Part shown: in pieces, positions 43,942 to 53,009 of the stretch
Layout of the letters: the number at the start of each line of letters is the position of its first letter
Position numbering within the stretch: position 1 is the stretch's first letter
NCBI RefSeq assembly: GCF_003574395.1
Contig: NZ_KZ984537.1
Location: 67,665-131,664 of the forward strand
Origin: Tabrizicola thermarum
GTDB lineage: Bacteria; Pseudomonadota; Alphaproteobacteria; Rhodobacterales; Rhodobacteraceae
Direction of reading: 5' to 3'
Length of the DNA: 64,000 nt
Translations under genes and position numbers: made by a program
Notes under the pieces: generated by a model
What the model was told of the DNA's origin: nothing
Databases searched by the model: none
What the model saw: only the letters and a program-made list of their open reading frames with translations

Positions 43942-44727
43942 TCAAACCTGTTCCGGAAAGCGCCAGCTTTCCGCTTCCGCTGCGATCTTCGCCGCGATGT
44001 CCTTGATCGTCGGGGCCTGCGCCCCCAGTGCGTCCAAAGTCGTGCGCGCCGTGGTCGATGTGACGGACAGCGCGCCCATCACCCGCCCCTGACGCGAGAG
44101 AATCGGCACGGCGCAGCAGATGATTCCCGCCTCGTGCTCTTCCCGGTCCCAGGCATGGCCACGTTTCCGAATCGCCTCCAGCTCCTCCAGCAGCGCCTCG
44201 CGGCTGGCAAGCGTGTGGGGCGTGAAGCGGTAAAAGGACTGGCGGGCGAGCGCCGCCTCCAGCGCCTCGGGCGGCAGGAACGCGAGCATCGCCTTGCCCA
44301 CCCCGGTGCAATAGGCCGGGCCGACCTTGCCGGCCTGGGCGAACATCTCGACAGGCCGGGCGGCGTTGCGCTTGTCCACATAGAGGACCTGGCCGAGATC
44401 AAGCTGGGCAAGGTGGATCGTCTCGCCGGTTTCGCGTGCCAGTTCATCAAGATAGGGCCGCGCTATGGGGGCGAGCGAGGATTGCGACCAGGCCGCGTGG
44501 GCCAGCCGGACAAGCCGGACGCCAAGCGCATAGGTCCCCGTATCTGGGTCCAGGATCAGCATCCCCTGATGCGTCAGGGTCTGCAAAAGGCGGTAGAGTG
44601 TGGCCTTGGGGTAGGCCGATTGCGCCAGAAGGTCGGAAAAGCGCACCGGGCGGCCATGGCTGGCCACCATGTCCAGGACATCCAGCGCCTTGCCCACCGT
44701 GCCGTCGGCATTTCCCTCTGCCCCCAT
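43942..44727 (-). CDS. IclR-family transcriptional regulator
   Basis: 261 residues from the ATG at 44727 preceded by GGGGAGGGG. The N-terminal winged HTH reads KALDVLDMVASHGRPVRFSDLLAQSAYPKATLYRLLQTL. The C-terminal effector domain contains YCTGVGKAMLAFLPPE and REEHEAGIICCAVPI, typical of IclR. It presumably controls the facing sugar-transport operon, whose promoter and a GTTTCA-N5-TGAAAC repeat lie in the 105-bp gap. Ligand unknown, probably a sugar or its acid. Confidence 0.9.
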   Translation of the reverse strand: MGAEGNADGTVGKALDVLDMVASHGRPVRFSDLLAQSAYPKATLYRLLQTLTHQGMLILDPDTGTYALGVRLVRLAHAAWSQSSLAPIARPYLDELARETGETIHLAQLDLGQVLYVDKRNAARPVEMFAQAGKVGPAYCTGVGKAMLAFLPPEALEAALARQSFYRFTPHTLASREALLEELEAIRKRGHAWDREEHEAGIICCAVPILSRQGRVMGALSVTSTTARTTLDALGAQAPTIKDIAAKIAAEAESWRFPEQV

Positions 44728-44751
44728 CGTCCCCTCCCCGGAACGTCGTTG

Positions 44752-44780
44752 TTGACAGGATAGACGATAGCCGACATAGT
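44752..44780 (+). promoter_or_regulatory. Sigma-70-type promoter for the sugar transport operon
   Basis: TTGACA at 44752-44757 and CATAGT at 44775-44780 are separated by 17 bp. The start of transcription would be near 44787, about 45 bp before the solute-binding protein ATG. The -35 is perfect; the -10 matches 4 of 6. Confidence 0.65.
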
Positions 44781-44799
44781 TTTCAATATTCAAGACTTA

Positions 44800-44816
44800 G
44801 TTTCAAATAGTGAAAC
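44800..44816. promoter_or_regulatory. Inverted repeat, candidate IclR operator
   Basis: GTTTCA-AATAG-TGAAAC, perfect 6-base arms. Just downstream of the predicted transcription start of the binding-protein gene, where bound repressor would block the polymerase. A related TAGTTTTCAATA lies 21 bp upstream (44777) as a near direct repeat. Confidence 0.55.
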
Positions 44817-44832
44817 CGAACGGGAGGAAACC

Positions 44833-46086
44833 ATGGTTCACAAACTGACGGGCGCTGTGACGCTCGGGGCAGCGCTCATGCTGTCCACTTCGGCCTTCGC
44901 GCAGGACAAGCGCGTCGTCACCTGGAACGCGGACTACGACCCGATTCCGCTGGCCGCCGCCGAAGCCCTGATCGCCGATTTCGAGGCCGCGAACCCCGAC
45001 ATCGACGTTCAGATGACCAACTTCGACCACGAAGCCTACAAGAACGCGATCCGCAACTTCCTGACCGCGAACCCGCCCGACCTGGCCAACTGGTATGCGG
45101 CCAACCGGATGCGGCCGTTCGTGGAAGCCGGGCTGTTTGCCGACATCTCGGACGTGTGGGAACAGAACGGGCTGAAGGACTCGCTGTCGTCCTCGGTGCT
45201 GTCGTCCACCATCGACGGCAAGCAGTATGCGATCCCCTACACCTACTATCAGTGGGGCATCTACTACAACCGTGACGCCTACAAGGCGGCGGGGGTCGAG
45301 GTGCCGGGGCCGGAAGGCGTGACCTGGGATCAGTTCCTGGCCAACTGCGAGAAGTTCAAGGCCGCAGGCATCGACTGCGTGACCACGGGCTCGTCGGCGC
45401 TGTGGCCGGTGGCAGGGATCTTCGACTACATCTCGATGCGCACCAACGGCTACCAGTTCCACAGCGATCTGGCGGCGGGCAAGATCAGCTGGACCTCGCC
45501 GGAAGTGGCGGCGGTGTTCGACAACTTCGGCAAGCTGCAACCCTACGTCACCGCGAACCACGCCGCGATCGACTGGCAGGATGCGGCGGCGCTTCTGGTG
45601 CAGGGGAAGGCTGCGAACTACGTGATGGGCAACTTCGCCGTCGGCGTCTTCAAGGAAGGCGGGATGACGAACGACAACCTGGGCTTCATGGTGTTCCCGG
45701 AGATCACCTCCGGCATCCCGCGGGCCGAGGAAGCGCCGACCGACACGATCCACCTGACTTCGGGCGCGAAGAACCCCGAGGATGCGAAGAAGTTCCTGGC
45801 CTACATGGCCAGCGCCGAAGCGCAGTCCAAGTGGAACACCGCCGTGGGCCAGCTGCCGACCAACAAGAACGCGACCGTTCCGGCGGATGACCCGTTCCTG
45901 GTGGCCGGGTTCGAGGCGCTGTCCACCGCGACGGGCGGCATCGCCCAGTTCTGGGACCGCGACGCGGATGCCGAATATGCCAAGGTCGGCATGGAAGGCT
46001 TCCAGCAGTTCCTGGTGCAGCCCGACCAGCGCGAGGCGATCCTGGCGCGGCTGGAGCAGGCCCGTCTGCGCCTCTATCCGCAGTGA
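44833..46086 (+). CDS. Sugar ABC transporter extracellular solute-binding protein
   Basis: 417 residues. Signal peptide of 23 residues ending SAFA-QD, then a family-1 binding-protein body: DFEAANPDIDVQMTNFDHEAYKNAIRNFL, PPDLANWYAANRMRPF, GKQYAIPYTYYQWGIYYNRDAYKAAGV and, in the C-lobe, PEDAKKFLAYMASAEAQSKWNTAVGQLPTNKN. It captures the sugar in the periplasm. GGGAGGAAACC precedes the ATG. First gene of the operon; a strong hairpin follows. Confidence 0.93.
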   Translation: MVHKLTGAVTLGAALMLSTSAFAQDKRVVTWNADYDPIPLAAAEALIADFEAANPDIDVQMTNFDHEAYKNAIRNFLTANPPDLANWYAANRMRPFVEAGLFADISDVWEQNGLKDSLSSSVLSSTIDGKQYAIPYTYYQWGIYYNRDAYKAAGVEVPGPEGVTWDQFLANCEKFKAAGIDCVTTGSSALWPVAGIFDYISMRTNGYQFHSDLAAGKISWTSPEVAAVFDNFGKLQPYVTANHAAIDWQDAAALLVQGKAANYVMGNFAVGVFKEGGMTNDNLGFMVFPEITSGIPRAEEAPTDTIHLTSGAKNPEDAKKFLAYMASAEAQSKWNTAVGQLPTNKNATVPADDPFLVAGFEALSTATGGIAQFWDRDADAEYAKVGMEGFQQFLVQPDQREAILARLEQARLRLYPQ

Positions 46087-46094
46087 TCTGACGT

Positions 46095-46130
46095 GGCGCC
46101 CTCCGTTCGCGGGGGGCGCCTTTTCGTTTT
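46095..46130 (+). terminator. Hairpin with T-run after the binding-protein gene
   Basis: A 10-bp stem (GGCGCCCTCC 46095-46104 with GGGGGGCGCC 46111-46120, one G-U pair) and a 6-base loop are followed by TTTTCGTTTT. Such hairpins between a binding protein and its permeases usually give partial termination and protect the upstream message, so more binding protein than permease is made. Confidence 0.85.
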
Positions 46131-46142
46131 CCGGGGGGAGAC

Positions 46143-47060
46143 ATGGCAGAGGCAGCTTCGACACGACGGCGCTGGACGCAAAGAACGGTTGCCCCTTGGC
46201 TGTTCCTGGCCCCGGGGCTGGCGATGTTCACGGTCTATGTGCTGTGGCCCATCGTCGAAAGCGTGACGCTGTCGTTCTACGACTGGAACGGGCTTTACGA
46301 CCGGGACGGCAACTTCACCGGCCGCTTCGTCGGCATGGGGAACTACCGGGAACTGATGAGCGACCCGGCCTTCACCACCAGCCTGTGGAACAACCTGAAA
46401 TGGCTGGTCCTTTACATGCTGGCGCTGCCCGCGGGGCTGTTCATCGCGATCTTCCTGAACCAGACCGTCCGGGGCATCCGTCTTTACAAGTCCCTGTTCT
46501 TCTTTCCCTTCGTCATCAGCCAGGTTGTCGTCGGCCTGATCTTCAGCTGGTTCTACGCGCCGAACTTCGGGCTGTTCTACAAGCTGATCGAATCCATCAC
46601 CGGGCAGGGGGTTGCCGTCCTTGCCGACCCGGACCTTGTGACCTACGGCATCATCGCCGCAGGCCTCTGGCCGCAGATCGCCTATGTGATGATCCTCTAC
46701 CTGACCGGCCTGAACAACGTCGCCCCCGACCAGATCGAGGCGGCACGGCTGGACGGGGCCAAGGGCTGGCGGATGCTTTGGTATGTGGTGCTGCCGCAGC
46801 TTCGGCCCGCCACCTTCATCGCAGTGATCGTCACGGTGATCGGCGCGCTGCGGTCCTTCGACCTGGTGTCGATCATGACGAACGGCGGGCCGTTCGGGTC
46901 GTCCCGTGTGCTGTCCTACTACATGTTCGAGATGGCGCTCGGCGAATACGGCTTCCGCATGGGCTATGGCGCGGCGATTGCCGTCGTCCTGTTCCTCATC
47001 ATGATGGTCTTCATCTCGGGCTTCATCTGGAAGATGTGGCGCGACGAGAGGGAGCGCTGA
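46143..47060 (+). CDS. Sugar ABC transporter permease, MalF-like
   Basis: 305 residues, six hydrophobic segments. The EAA-loop motif contacting the ATPase is EAARLDGAKGWRMLWYVVLPQLRP (about residues 199-222). A cytoplasmic N-terminus with basic residues precedes the first helix, APWLFLAPGLAMFTVYVLWPIVESV. Partner of the MalG-like permease one base downstream and of the UgpC-type ATPase. GGGGGGAG precedes the ATG. Confidence 0.92.
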   Translation: MAEAASTRRRWTQRTVAPWLFLAPGLAMFTVYVLWPIVESVTLSFYDWNGLYDRDGNFTGRFVGMGNYRELMSDPAFTTSLWNNLKWLVLYMLALPAGLFIAIFLNQTVRGIRLYKSLFFFPFVISQVVVGLIFSWFYAPNFGLFYKLIESITGQGVAVLADPDLVTYGIIAAGLWPQIAYVMILYLTGLNNVAPDQIEAARLDGAKGWRMLWYVVLPQLRPATFIAVIVTVIGALRSFDLVSIMTNGGPFGSSRVLSYYMFEMALGEYGFRMGYGAAIAVVLFLIMMVFISGFIWKMWRDERER

Positions 47061-47061
47061 G

Positions 47062-47907
47062 ATGTTTCCGCGTCCGATCCAGAAATCCTCGCCCGTCGCG
47101 CAGTGGGTCTACACCATCGCCCTGCCCGTGGCGCTGATCCTGTGGCTGTTCCCGCTTCTCGGTGTCGCCCTCACCTCGCTGCGGCCGGCCTCGGACCTGG
47201 CGCAGGGGAACTACTTCGGGATGCCCTCCGGCATCGCGTGGGAGAACTACGTCTTCATCTTCACCCAGACGCCCATCGGCCAGTACATGGTGAACTCGCT
47301 GTGGGTGACGATCCCCACGGTGATCGGCGCGGTCAGCCTGTCGCTGATGACCGGGTTCGCGCTGGCGGTCTACGGGTTCCGGGCGAACATCCTGGTGTTC
47401 TTCATGTTCGTGGCGGGGAACTTCGTGCCGTTCCAGATCCTGATGGTCCCGGTCCGCGACATGACGCTGAATTTGGGCATGTACAACACCTGGTACGGTT
47501 TGGCGCTGTTCCACATCGCGTTCCAGACCGGGTTCTGCACGCTCTTCATGCGCAACTTCATCAAGGCCCTGCCCTTCGAACTGATCGAGGCCGCCCGGGT
47601 GGAAGGCGTCAGCGAATGGCGTATCTTCTGGTTCATCGTCCTGCCCCTGATGCGGCCTGCCATCGCGGCGCTGTCGGTGCTGGTCTTCACCTTCATCTGG
47701 AACGATTTCTTCTGGGCCACGGTGCTGACGCAGGGCGTGGAAAGCCAGCCGATCACCGCGGGGCTGTCCAGCCTCAACGGCCAGTGGATCGCGCAATGGC
47801 ATCTGGTCAGCGCCGGATCGATCCTGGCCGCCCTGCCGCCTGTCGCGATGTTCTTCCTGATGCAGAAGCATTTCATCGCCGGCCTGACGCTGGGGGCGGT
47901 GAAATGA
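47062..47907 (+). CDS. Sugar ABC transporter permease, MalG-like
   Basis: 281 residues, six hydrophobic segments. EAA-loop EAARVEGVSEWRIFWFIVLPLMRPA (about 177-201), preceded by MRNFIKALPFELI as in MalG-type permeases. The start ATG lies one base after the stop of the MalF-like gene. The 73-bp gap behind it before the SDR gene is the largest break in the operon apart from the attenuator. Confidence 0.92.
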   Translation: MFPRPIQKSSPVAQWVYTIALPVALILWLFPLLGVALTSLRPASDLAQGNYFGMPSGIAWENYVFIFTQTPIGQYMVNSLWVTIPTVIGAVSLSLMTGFALAVYGFRANILVFFMFVAGNFVPFQILMVPVRDMTLNLGMYNTWYGLALFHIAFQTGFCTLFMRNFIKALPFELIEAARVEGVSEWRIFWFIVLPLMRPAIAALSVLVFTFIWNDFFWATVLTQGVESQPITAGLSSLNGQWIAQWHLVSAGSILAALPPVAMFFLMQKHFIAGLTLGAVK

Positions 47908-47980
47908 GCGCCAGACCCTGGCCTTCGCCCTTGCCCCCCGCCAAGGTCGCGCGGGATAGCGCAGGAGCGGGACGACAGCC

Positions 47981-48736
47981 ATGATCTTCGAGGACCTGAA
48001 GGGACAATCCGTCTTCATCACCGGCGGCGGGTCGGGCATCGGCGCGGCCCTGACCGAGGCCTTCCTGCGCCAGGGCGCCAAGGTGGCCTTCTGCCAGCGG
48101 TCGGACGCGACGCCGTTCTGCGACGCGATGGAGGCCGCCACCGGCAACCGGCCCCTGTTCCTGCCCTGCGACATCTCTGTCACCGACCAGTTGCAACTGA
48201 CGCTGGCGACGGCCGCAAAGGTGCACGGGGACATCACCGTCCTGGTGAACAATGCCGCGAACGACCAGCGGCACGAGACGCTGAAAACCGATCAGGCCTT
48301 CTGGGACTGGTCGATGGCGGTGAACCTGCGGTCGTATTTCTTTGCCTGCCAGTCGGTGATTCCGGGGATGAAGGCGGCGGGCAGCGGGTCGATCATCAAC
48401 TTCTCCTCGATCAGCTTCATGATGGCCGACAAGGGCTATGCCGCCTACATCACCGCCAATGCCGGGATCGTCGGGCTGACCCGGACCCTGGCGCGCGAGT
48501 TCGGCCCCGATCGCATCCGCGTCAACGCCATCGCGCCCGGCTGGGTGCTGACCGAACGGCAGAAAGAGCTTTGGGTCACGCCCGAGGCCCTGTCCGCCCA
48601 TCTGGCCCGCCAGTGTCTGCCCGATCCGATCCAGCCCGAGGACATGGCGGGCGCGGTCCTGTTCCTGGCCTCGAACGCCTCGCGCATGATGACCTCGCAG
48701 ACCCTGGTGCTGGACGGAGGGTTCATCTCGTCATGA
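47981..48736 (+). CDS. SDR-family oxidoreductase, probable sugar dehydrogenase, with Asn replacing the catalytic Lys
   Basis: 251 residues. NAD-binding FITGGGSGIGAAL (residues 12-24), the VNNAA motif, the catalytic Ser (S143) and Tyr (Y156). The usual Y-x-x-x-K is Y-I-T-A-N, so Lys is replaced by N160, confirmed in the codons (tac atc acc gcc aat). The rest (VNAIAPGWVLTERQKELW, DGG near the end) is normal. By context it likely oxidises galactose or a related aldose as the first step of the oxidative route. Its stop overlaps dgoK by 4 bp. Confidence 0.85.
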   Translation: MIFEDLKGQSVFITGGGSGIGAALTEAFLRQGAKVAFCQRSDATPFCDAMEAATGNRPLFLPCDISVTDQLQLTLATAAKVHGDITVLVNNAANDQRHETLKTDQAFWDWSMAVNLRSYFFACQSVIPGMKAAGSGSIINFSSISFMMADKGYAAYITANAGIVGLTRTLAREFGPDRIRVNAIAPGWVLTERQKELWVTPEALSAHLARQCLPDPIQPEDMAGAVLFLASNASRMMTSQTLVLDGGFISS

Positions 48737-49644
48737 CCGAAACCGAGACGCCCGACTGGATCGCCGTCGACTGGGGCACGTCGAACCTGCGCGCCTTTGC
48801 CATGTCGGCGGATGGGCGTGTGCTGGCCGAGGCGTCGTCGGACGACGGCATGGGGAAACTGACGCGCGACGGATTCGAGCCCGCTCTGCTGCGCCTGATC
48901 GGCCTCTGGCTGGAGGGCCGGCCGCCGGTCATCGCCTGCGGCATGGTGGGCAGCCGTCAGGGCTGGTGCGAGGCGCCCTATCGGGCCGTGCCCTGCACTC
49001 CGCTTGATCCGGCCGCGCTGGTCATGGCGCCGACGACCGATCCGCGGCTGCGGGTCAGCATCGCGCCGGGGCTGAAGCAGATCCAGCCCGCCGACGTAAT
49101 GCGCGGCGAGGAAACCCAGATTGCCGGGGCGCTGCACCTGATGCCGGGCTATGACGGTGTGCTGTGCCTGCCCGGAACCCATTCCAAATGGGTGCACATC
49201 AGCGCGGGCGAGGTGGTCAGTTTCCAGACCTTCATGACCGGCGAGATGTTCGCGCTGCTGTCCGAATCCTCGGTCCTGCGGCATGGAATGCAGGGTGGGG
49301 GCTGGGACGATGCGGCCTTCGATGGGGCCGTGGCAGATGCGTTGTCGCGGCCGGAACGGCTGGGCGCGCGGCTGTTCTCCCTGCGTGCCGAGGGGCTGAT
49401 CGCGGGGCTGTCGGCGGCGGCAGCGCGGGCACGGCTGTCGGGCCTTCTGATCGGGACGGAACTCGCGGCAGCCCGGCCCTACTGGCTGGGCCAGCGCGTG
49501 ACGCTGATCGGGGCCGAGACCCTGTCGGCGGCCTATGCCCGCGCGCTGGCGGCGCAGGGCGTGGCCGCACAGCGCCTGCCCGCCACCGACTGCACTCTGG
49601 CCGGGCTTGCCTCGCTGATCCGGCAGACCGAGAGGACCAGATGA
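48733..49644 (+). CDS. dgoK: 2-dehydro-3-deoxygalactonokinase
   Basis: 303 residues from the ATG at 48733. Sugar-kinase motifs of the DgoK family: [15 protein letters not shown] at the N-terminus, [29 protein letters not shown] and [16 protein letters not shown]. It phosphorylates 2-dehydro-3-deoxygalactonate (KDGal). Overlaps the SDR gene by 4 bp at its start and dgoA by 4 bp at its stop. Confidence 0.93.
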   Translation: MTETETPDWIAVDWGTSNLRAFAMSADGRVLAEASSDDGMGKLTRDGFEPALLRLIGLWLEGRPPVIACGMVGSRQGWCEAPYRAVPCTPLDPAALVMAPTTDPRLRVSIAPGLKQIQPADVMRGEETQIAGALHLMPGYDGVLCLPGTHSKWVHISAGEVVSFQTFMTGEMFALLSESSVLRHGMQGGGWDDAAFDGAVADALSRPERLGARLFSLRAEGLIAGLSAAAARARLSGLLIGTELAAARPYWLGQRVTLIGAETLSAAYARALAAQGVAAQRLPATDCTLAGLASLIRQTERTR

Positions 49645-50246
49645 CCCATCGCAACCTGATCGCCATCCTGCGCGGGATTACCCCGCCCGAGGCCGCCGAC
49701 GCCGCGCGCGCTCTGGTCGCGGCCGGGATCACCCGGATCGAGGTGCCGTTGAACTCGCCCGATCCGTTCGCGTCCATCGCGGCGATGGTGGCCGCCGTGC
49801 CGGGGGCCGAGATCGGCGCGGGGACGGTGCTGACGGTCGAGGAGGTCGCCCGTGTCAAGGCGGCGGGGGGGACGCTCGTGGTGTCTCCGAACGCGGATGT
49901 CGAGGTGATCCGGGCGACGGTGGCGGCGGGCATGGCCTCCTGGCCGGGGGTGATGACGCCGACCGAGTGTTTCGCGGCGATCAGGGCGGGGGCCACGGGG
50001 CTGAAGCTGTTCCCCGGCAGTCTGATCGGGCCCGAAGGTCTGAAGGCGATCCGCGCAGTGCTGCCGAAGGACCTGCCGGTCTATGCCGTGGGCGGGGCGG
50101 GGCCGGCGAACTTTGCCGACTGGGCGAAGGCGGGGGCGCAGGGGTTCGGGATCGGGACGGCGCTTTATACGCCGGGCCTGTCCACCGCCGAGATCGCCTC
50201 ACGCGCCAAGGCCATCGTCGCGGCCTATGACGAGGTCTTCGCATGA
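49641..50246 (+). CDS. dgoA: 2-dehydro-3-deoxy-6-phosphogalactonate aldolase
   Basis: 201 residues from the ATG at 49641. KDPG/KDPGal aldolase fold: [13 protein letters not shown], the Glu of RIEVPLNSP (E34), [11 protein letters not shown] and the Schiff-base K122 in [14 protein letters not shown]. The residues PLNSPDP favour the galactonate branch (KDPGal) over KDPG aldolases, and the dgoK neighbour supports it. Gives pyruvate and glyceraldehyde 3-phosphate. Overlaps both neighbours by 4 bp. Confidence 0.92.
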   Translation: MTHRNLIAILRGITPPEAADAARALVAAGITRIEVPLNSPDPFASIAAMVAAVPGAEIGAGTVLTVEEVARVKAAGGTLVVSPNADVEVIRATVAAGMASWPGVMTPTECFAAIRAGATGLKLFPGSLIGPEGLKAIRAVLPKDLPVYAVGGAGPANFADWAKAGAQGFGIGTALYTPGLSTAEIASRAKAIVAAYDEVFA

Positions 50247-51079
50247 TCTTCGATGCACGCCCGTGCGAATTGGGCGAGGGGCCGCTCTGGCACCCGGTTC
50301 GTGAACAACTGTTCTGGTTCGACATCCTGAACCGGACTCTTCATTCGCAATCCCGGTCCTGGACCTTCGCGGACTATGTCTCTGCGGCGGGCTGGATCAG
50401 TGCGGACGAGCTGCTGGTGGCCTGCGAGACCGGTCTCTTCCGGCTGAACCTGTCCTCTGGCGAGCGGTCCCCGGTGGCAAAGGCTGGCACGCCGGACACC
50501 CGGTCGAACGATGGCCGCGCGGATCGGCAGGGCGGGTTCTGGTTCGGGACGATGGGGAAAAGGGCCCAGAAGGGCGCAGGCGCGATCTGGCGCTGGTATC
50601 GGGGCGAGCTGCGCCAGCTGTTTCCCGGCATCACCATCCCGAACGCGATCTGCTTCACGCCGGACGGCCGGGCCGCGCATTTCGCCGATACGGCGACGGG
50701 CAAGGTGATGAAGGTCGCGCTGGACGCGGCGGGCTGGCCGGTGGGTGAGCCCGAGGTCTGGCTGGATCTGGAGCGCGCAGGGCTGAACCCGGACGGCGCG
50801 GTGATCGACGCCGAGGGGCGGTTCTGGAACGCGCAATGGGGCGCCGGGCGCGTGGCATGCTACGCGCCGGACGGGGCGTTTCTCAGCGCCATCGAGACGC
50901 CGGGCGCGCCGCAATCGTCCTGCCCGGCCTTCGGCGGACCGGACCTCTCGACGCTCTACGTCACCACCGCCCTGGAACACATGGACGCCAAGGCGCGGGT
51001 GCGGCACCCGGCCTCCGGCCAGCTTTTCGCCTTCCCCGGCGCGGGGAAAGGCCTTCCAGAACCGCAGGTCACCCTATGA
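50243..51079 (+). CDS. SMP-30/gluconolactonase family sugar lactonase
   Basis: 278 residues. Six-bladed beta-propeller of the regucalcin family. Metal ligands: the Glu of [11 protein letters not shown] (E11), the Asn in [12 protein letters not shown], and the Asp in [18 protein letters not shown]. It opens the lactone formed by the dehydrogenase, here probably galactono-lactone. Overlaps dgoA and the GH42 gene by 4 bp each. Confidence 0.9.
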   Translation: MIFDARPCELGEGPLWHPVREQLFWFDILNRTLHSQSRSWTFADYVSAAGWISADELLVACETGLFRLNLSSGERSPVAKAGTPDTRSNDGRADRQGGFWFGTMGKRAQKGAGAIWRWYRGELRQLFPGITIPNAICFTPDGRAAHFADTATGKVMKVALDAAGWPVGEPEVWLDLERAGLNPDGAVIDAEGRFWNAQWGAGRVACYAPDGAFLSAIETPGAPQSSCPAFGGPDLSTLYVTTALEHMDAKARVRHPASGQLFAFPGAGKGLPEPQVTL

Positions 51080-52977
51080 AACGCACGCTTGGCGTCTGTT
51101 ACTACCCCGAACATTGGCCCGAGGCGCAATGGGCCGAGGATGCCGCCCGCATGGCGCGGCTGGGCCTGACCTGGGTCCGCATCGGCGAGTTCGCCTGGAG
51201 CCGGATGGAGCCCGAGCCGGGCCGCCATGACTGGGGCTGGCTGGACCGGGCGATCGAGACGCTGGGCAAGCGCGGGCTCAAGGTGGTGCTGGGCACGCCC
51301 ACGGCCACCCCGCCGCGCTGGATGCTGGAGCGGCACCCGGACATGCTGGCGGTGGACCGGGAGGGGCGCGCGCGCGGCTTCGGCTCGCGGCGGCACTACG
51401 ATTTCTCGCATCCGGGCTATCGGGCGGAATGCGCGCGGATCGTGACGGCACTGGCGGAACGCTATGGCCGGAACCCCCATGTGGCGGCCTGGCAGACCGA
51501 CAACGAATATGCCTGCCATTCGACGACGCTCAGCTATTCCGAGGCGGCAAAAGTGGCCTTCCAGGACTGGCTGGCGCAGAAATACCAGTCCCCCGACGCC
51601 TTGAACCGGGCCTGGGGCAACGTGTTCTGGTCGATGGAATACCGCGATTTCCGCGAGGTCGGCCTGCCGAACCTGACGGTCACGGAACCGAACCCGAGCC
51701 ATGTGATGGACTTCCGACGCTTTTCCAGCGATCAGGTGGTCAGCTTCAACCGGCTTCAGGTCGAGATCATCCGCCGCCACTCTGACGCGCCGATTGCCCA
51801 CAACTACATGGGTGCGGTGACAGAGTTCGATCACTTCAAGGTCGGCGCCGATCTGGATATCGCAAGCTGGGACAGCTATCCCCTGGGCTTCCTGTCGGAC
51901 CGGATCCCGGCAGAGCCCGAGCACAAGCGGCGCTTCGTGCGGCAGGGCGACCCGGATTTCCAGGCCTTCCACCATGACCTTTACCGCGCCGTGGGGCGGG
52001 GCCGCTGGTGGATCATGGAACAGCAGCCGGGCCCGGTGAACTGGGCGCCCTGGAACCCCGACCCGCTGCCCGGCATGGCCCGACTCTGGGCCTGGGAGGC
52101 CTTCGCCCATGGCGCCGAGGCGGTCTGCTATTTCCGCTGGCGGCAGGCGCCCTTCGCGCAGGAACAGATGCATGCGGGACTGCTGCGCCCCGACAGCGCC
52201 CCGGCGCAGGCCTTCGGCGAGGTCGAGCAGGTGGCGCGCGAGCTGGCCGCGATGCCGGACGCGGGCACGGCCAGGGCGGATGTCGCGCTGGTGTTCGACT
52301 ACGAATCGGACTGGGCCTGGGAGATCCAGCCGCAGGGGCGCAGCTTCAGCTATTTCTGGCTGGTGTTCCACATCTACAGGGGGCTTCGGCGGCTGGGGCT
52401 GAACGTGGACATTCTGCCCCCCGATGCGGCGGACCTGTCGGGTTATCGGCTGGTGCTGGCGCCGGGGCTGTTCAGCCTGTCGGACAAGCTGAAGGCGGCG
52501 CTGGCGGCCTTCCAGGGCACCGCGATCCTGGGGCCGCGGACCAATTCGAAGACTGCGGATTTCTCGATCCCGGTGCCCTTGCCGCCTGCCCTGCCGGGGC
52601 TGGAGGCGGTGGTCGCGCGGGTGGAAAGCCTGCCCCCCGATGTGCCGGTGCCGCTGGCGCAAGGCGGCGCGCTGGTGAACTGGCGCGAGAAGCTCGAGGG
52701 CAATGCACAGACAGTCGAAGAGGCCGAGGACGGCTGGCCGGCGCTGGTCGCGGCGGGGAAGCTACACTATCTGGGCGGTTGGCCGGACGAGGTGGCGCTG
52801 ACCCGCATCCTGCAACGCGCCTGCGCGGCGGAAGGGATCGAGACCGATCCGCTGCCCGAAGGGCTGCGCCGCAGGGACACTGCGACGCACCGCTTCCTGT
52901 TCAACTACAACCCGGTTCCGGCGGAATGGGGCGGGGTCACGATCCCTCCAGCCGGGGTGTTGTGGACGACAAAGTAG
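51076..52977 (+). CDS. Beta-galactosidase, GH42
   Basis: 633 residues from the ATG at 51076. TIM-barrel A domain starts with GVCYYPEHWPEAQWAEDAARM; the acid/base is E144 in QTDNEYACH and the nucleophile E315 in WWIMEQQPGPVNW. The trimerisation domain (about 390-590) and a short C-terminal domain follow. No signal peptide, so it hydrolyses imported beta-galactosides in the cytoplasm and feeds galactose to the oxidative pathway. Overlaps the lactonase gene by 4 bp; its TAG stop lies inside repeat copy B. Confidence 0.93.
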   Translation: MKRTLGVCYYPEHWPEAQWAEDAARMARLGLTWVRIGEFAWSRMEPEPGRHDWGWLDRAIETLGKRGLKVVLGTPTATPPRWMLERHPDMLAVDREGRARGFGSRRHYDFSHPGYRAECARIVTALAERYGRNPHVAAWQTDNEYACHSTTLSYSEAAKVAFQDWLAQKYQSPDALNRAWGNVFWSMEYRDFREVGLPNLTVTEPNPSHVMDFRRFSSDQVVSFNRLQVEIIRRHSDAPIAHNYMGAVTEFDHFKVGADLDIASWDSYPLGFLSDRIPAEPEHKRRFVRQGDPDFQAFHHDLYRAVGRGRWWIMEQQPGPVNWAPWNPDPLPGMARLWAWEAFAHGAEAVCYFRWRQAPFAQEQMHAGLLRPDSAPAQAFGEVEQVARELAAMPDAGTARADVALVFDYESDWAWEIQPQGRSFSYFWLVFHIYRGLRRLGLNVDILPPDAADLSGYRLVLAPGLFSLSDKLKAALAAFQGTAILGPRTNSKTADFSIPVPLPPALPGLEAVVARVESLPPDVPVPLAQGGALVNWREKLEGNAQTVEEAEDGWPALVAAGKLHYLGGWPDEVALTRILQRACAAEGIETDPLPEGLRRRDTATHRFLFNYNPVPAEWGGVTIPPAGVLWTTK

Positions 52978-53001
52978 GGTGGGCGGTATCGCCCACCCTA
53001 C
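52974..53001. repeat. GTAGGGTGGGC palindromic repeat, copy B
   Basis: Perfect 12-base arms GTAGGGTGGGCG / CGCCCACCCTAC around GTAT, 28 bp. The TAG of the first arm is the stop codon of the GH42 gene. It lies between convergent gene ends (the GH13 gene ends 8 bp further on). Confidence 0.85.
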
Positions 53002-53009
53002 GCTGAAGG

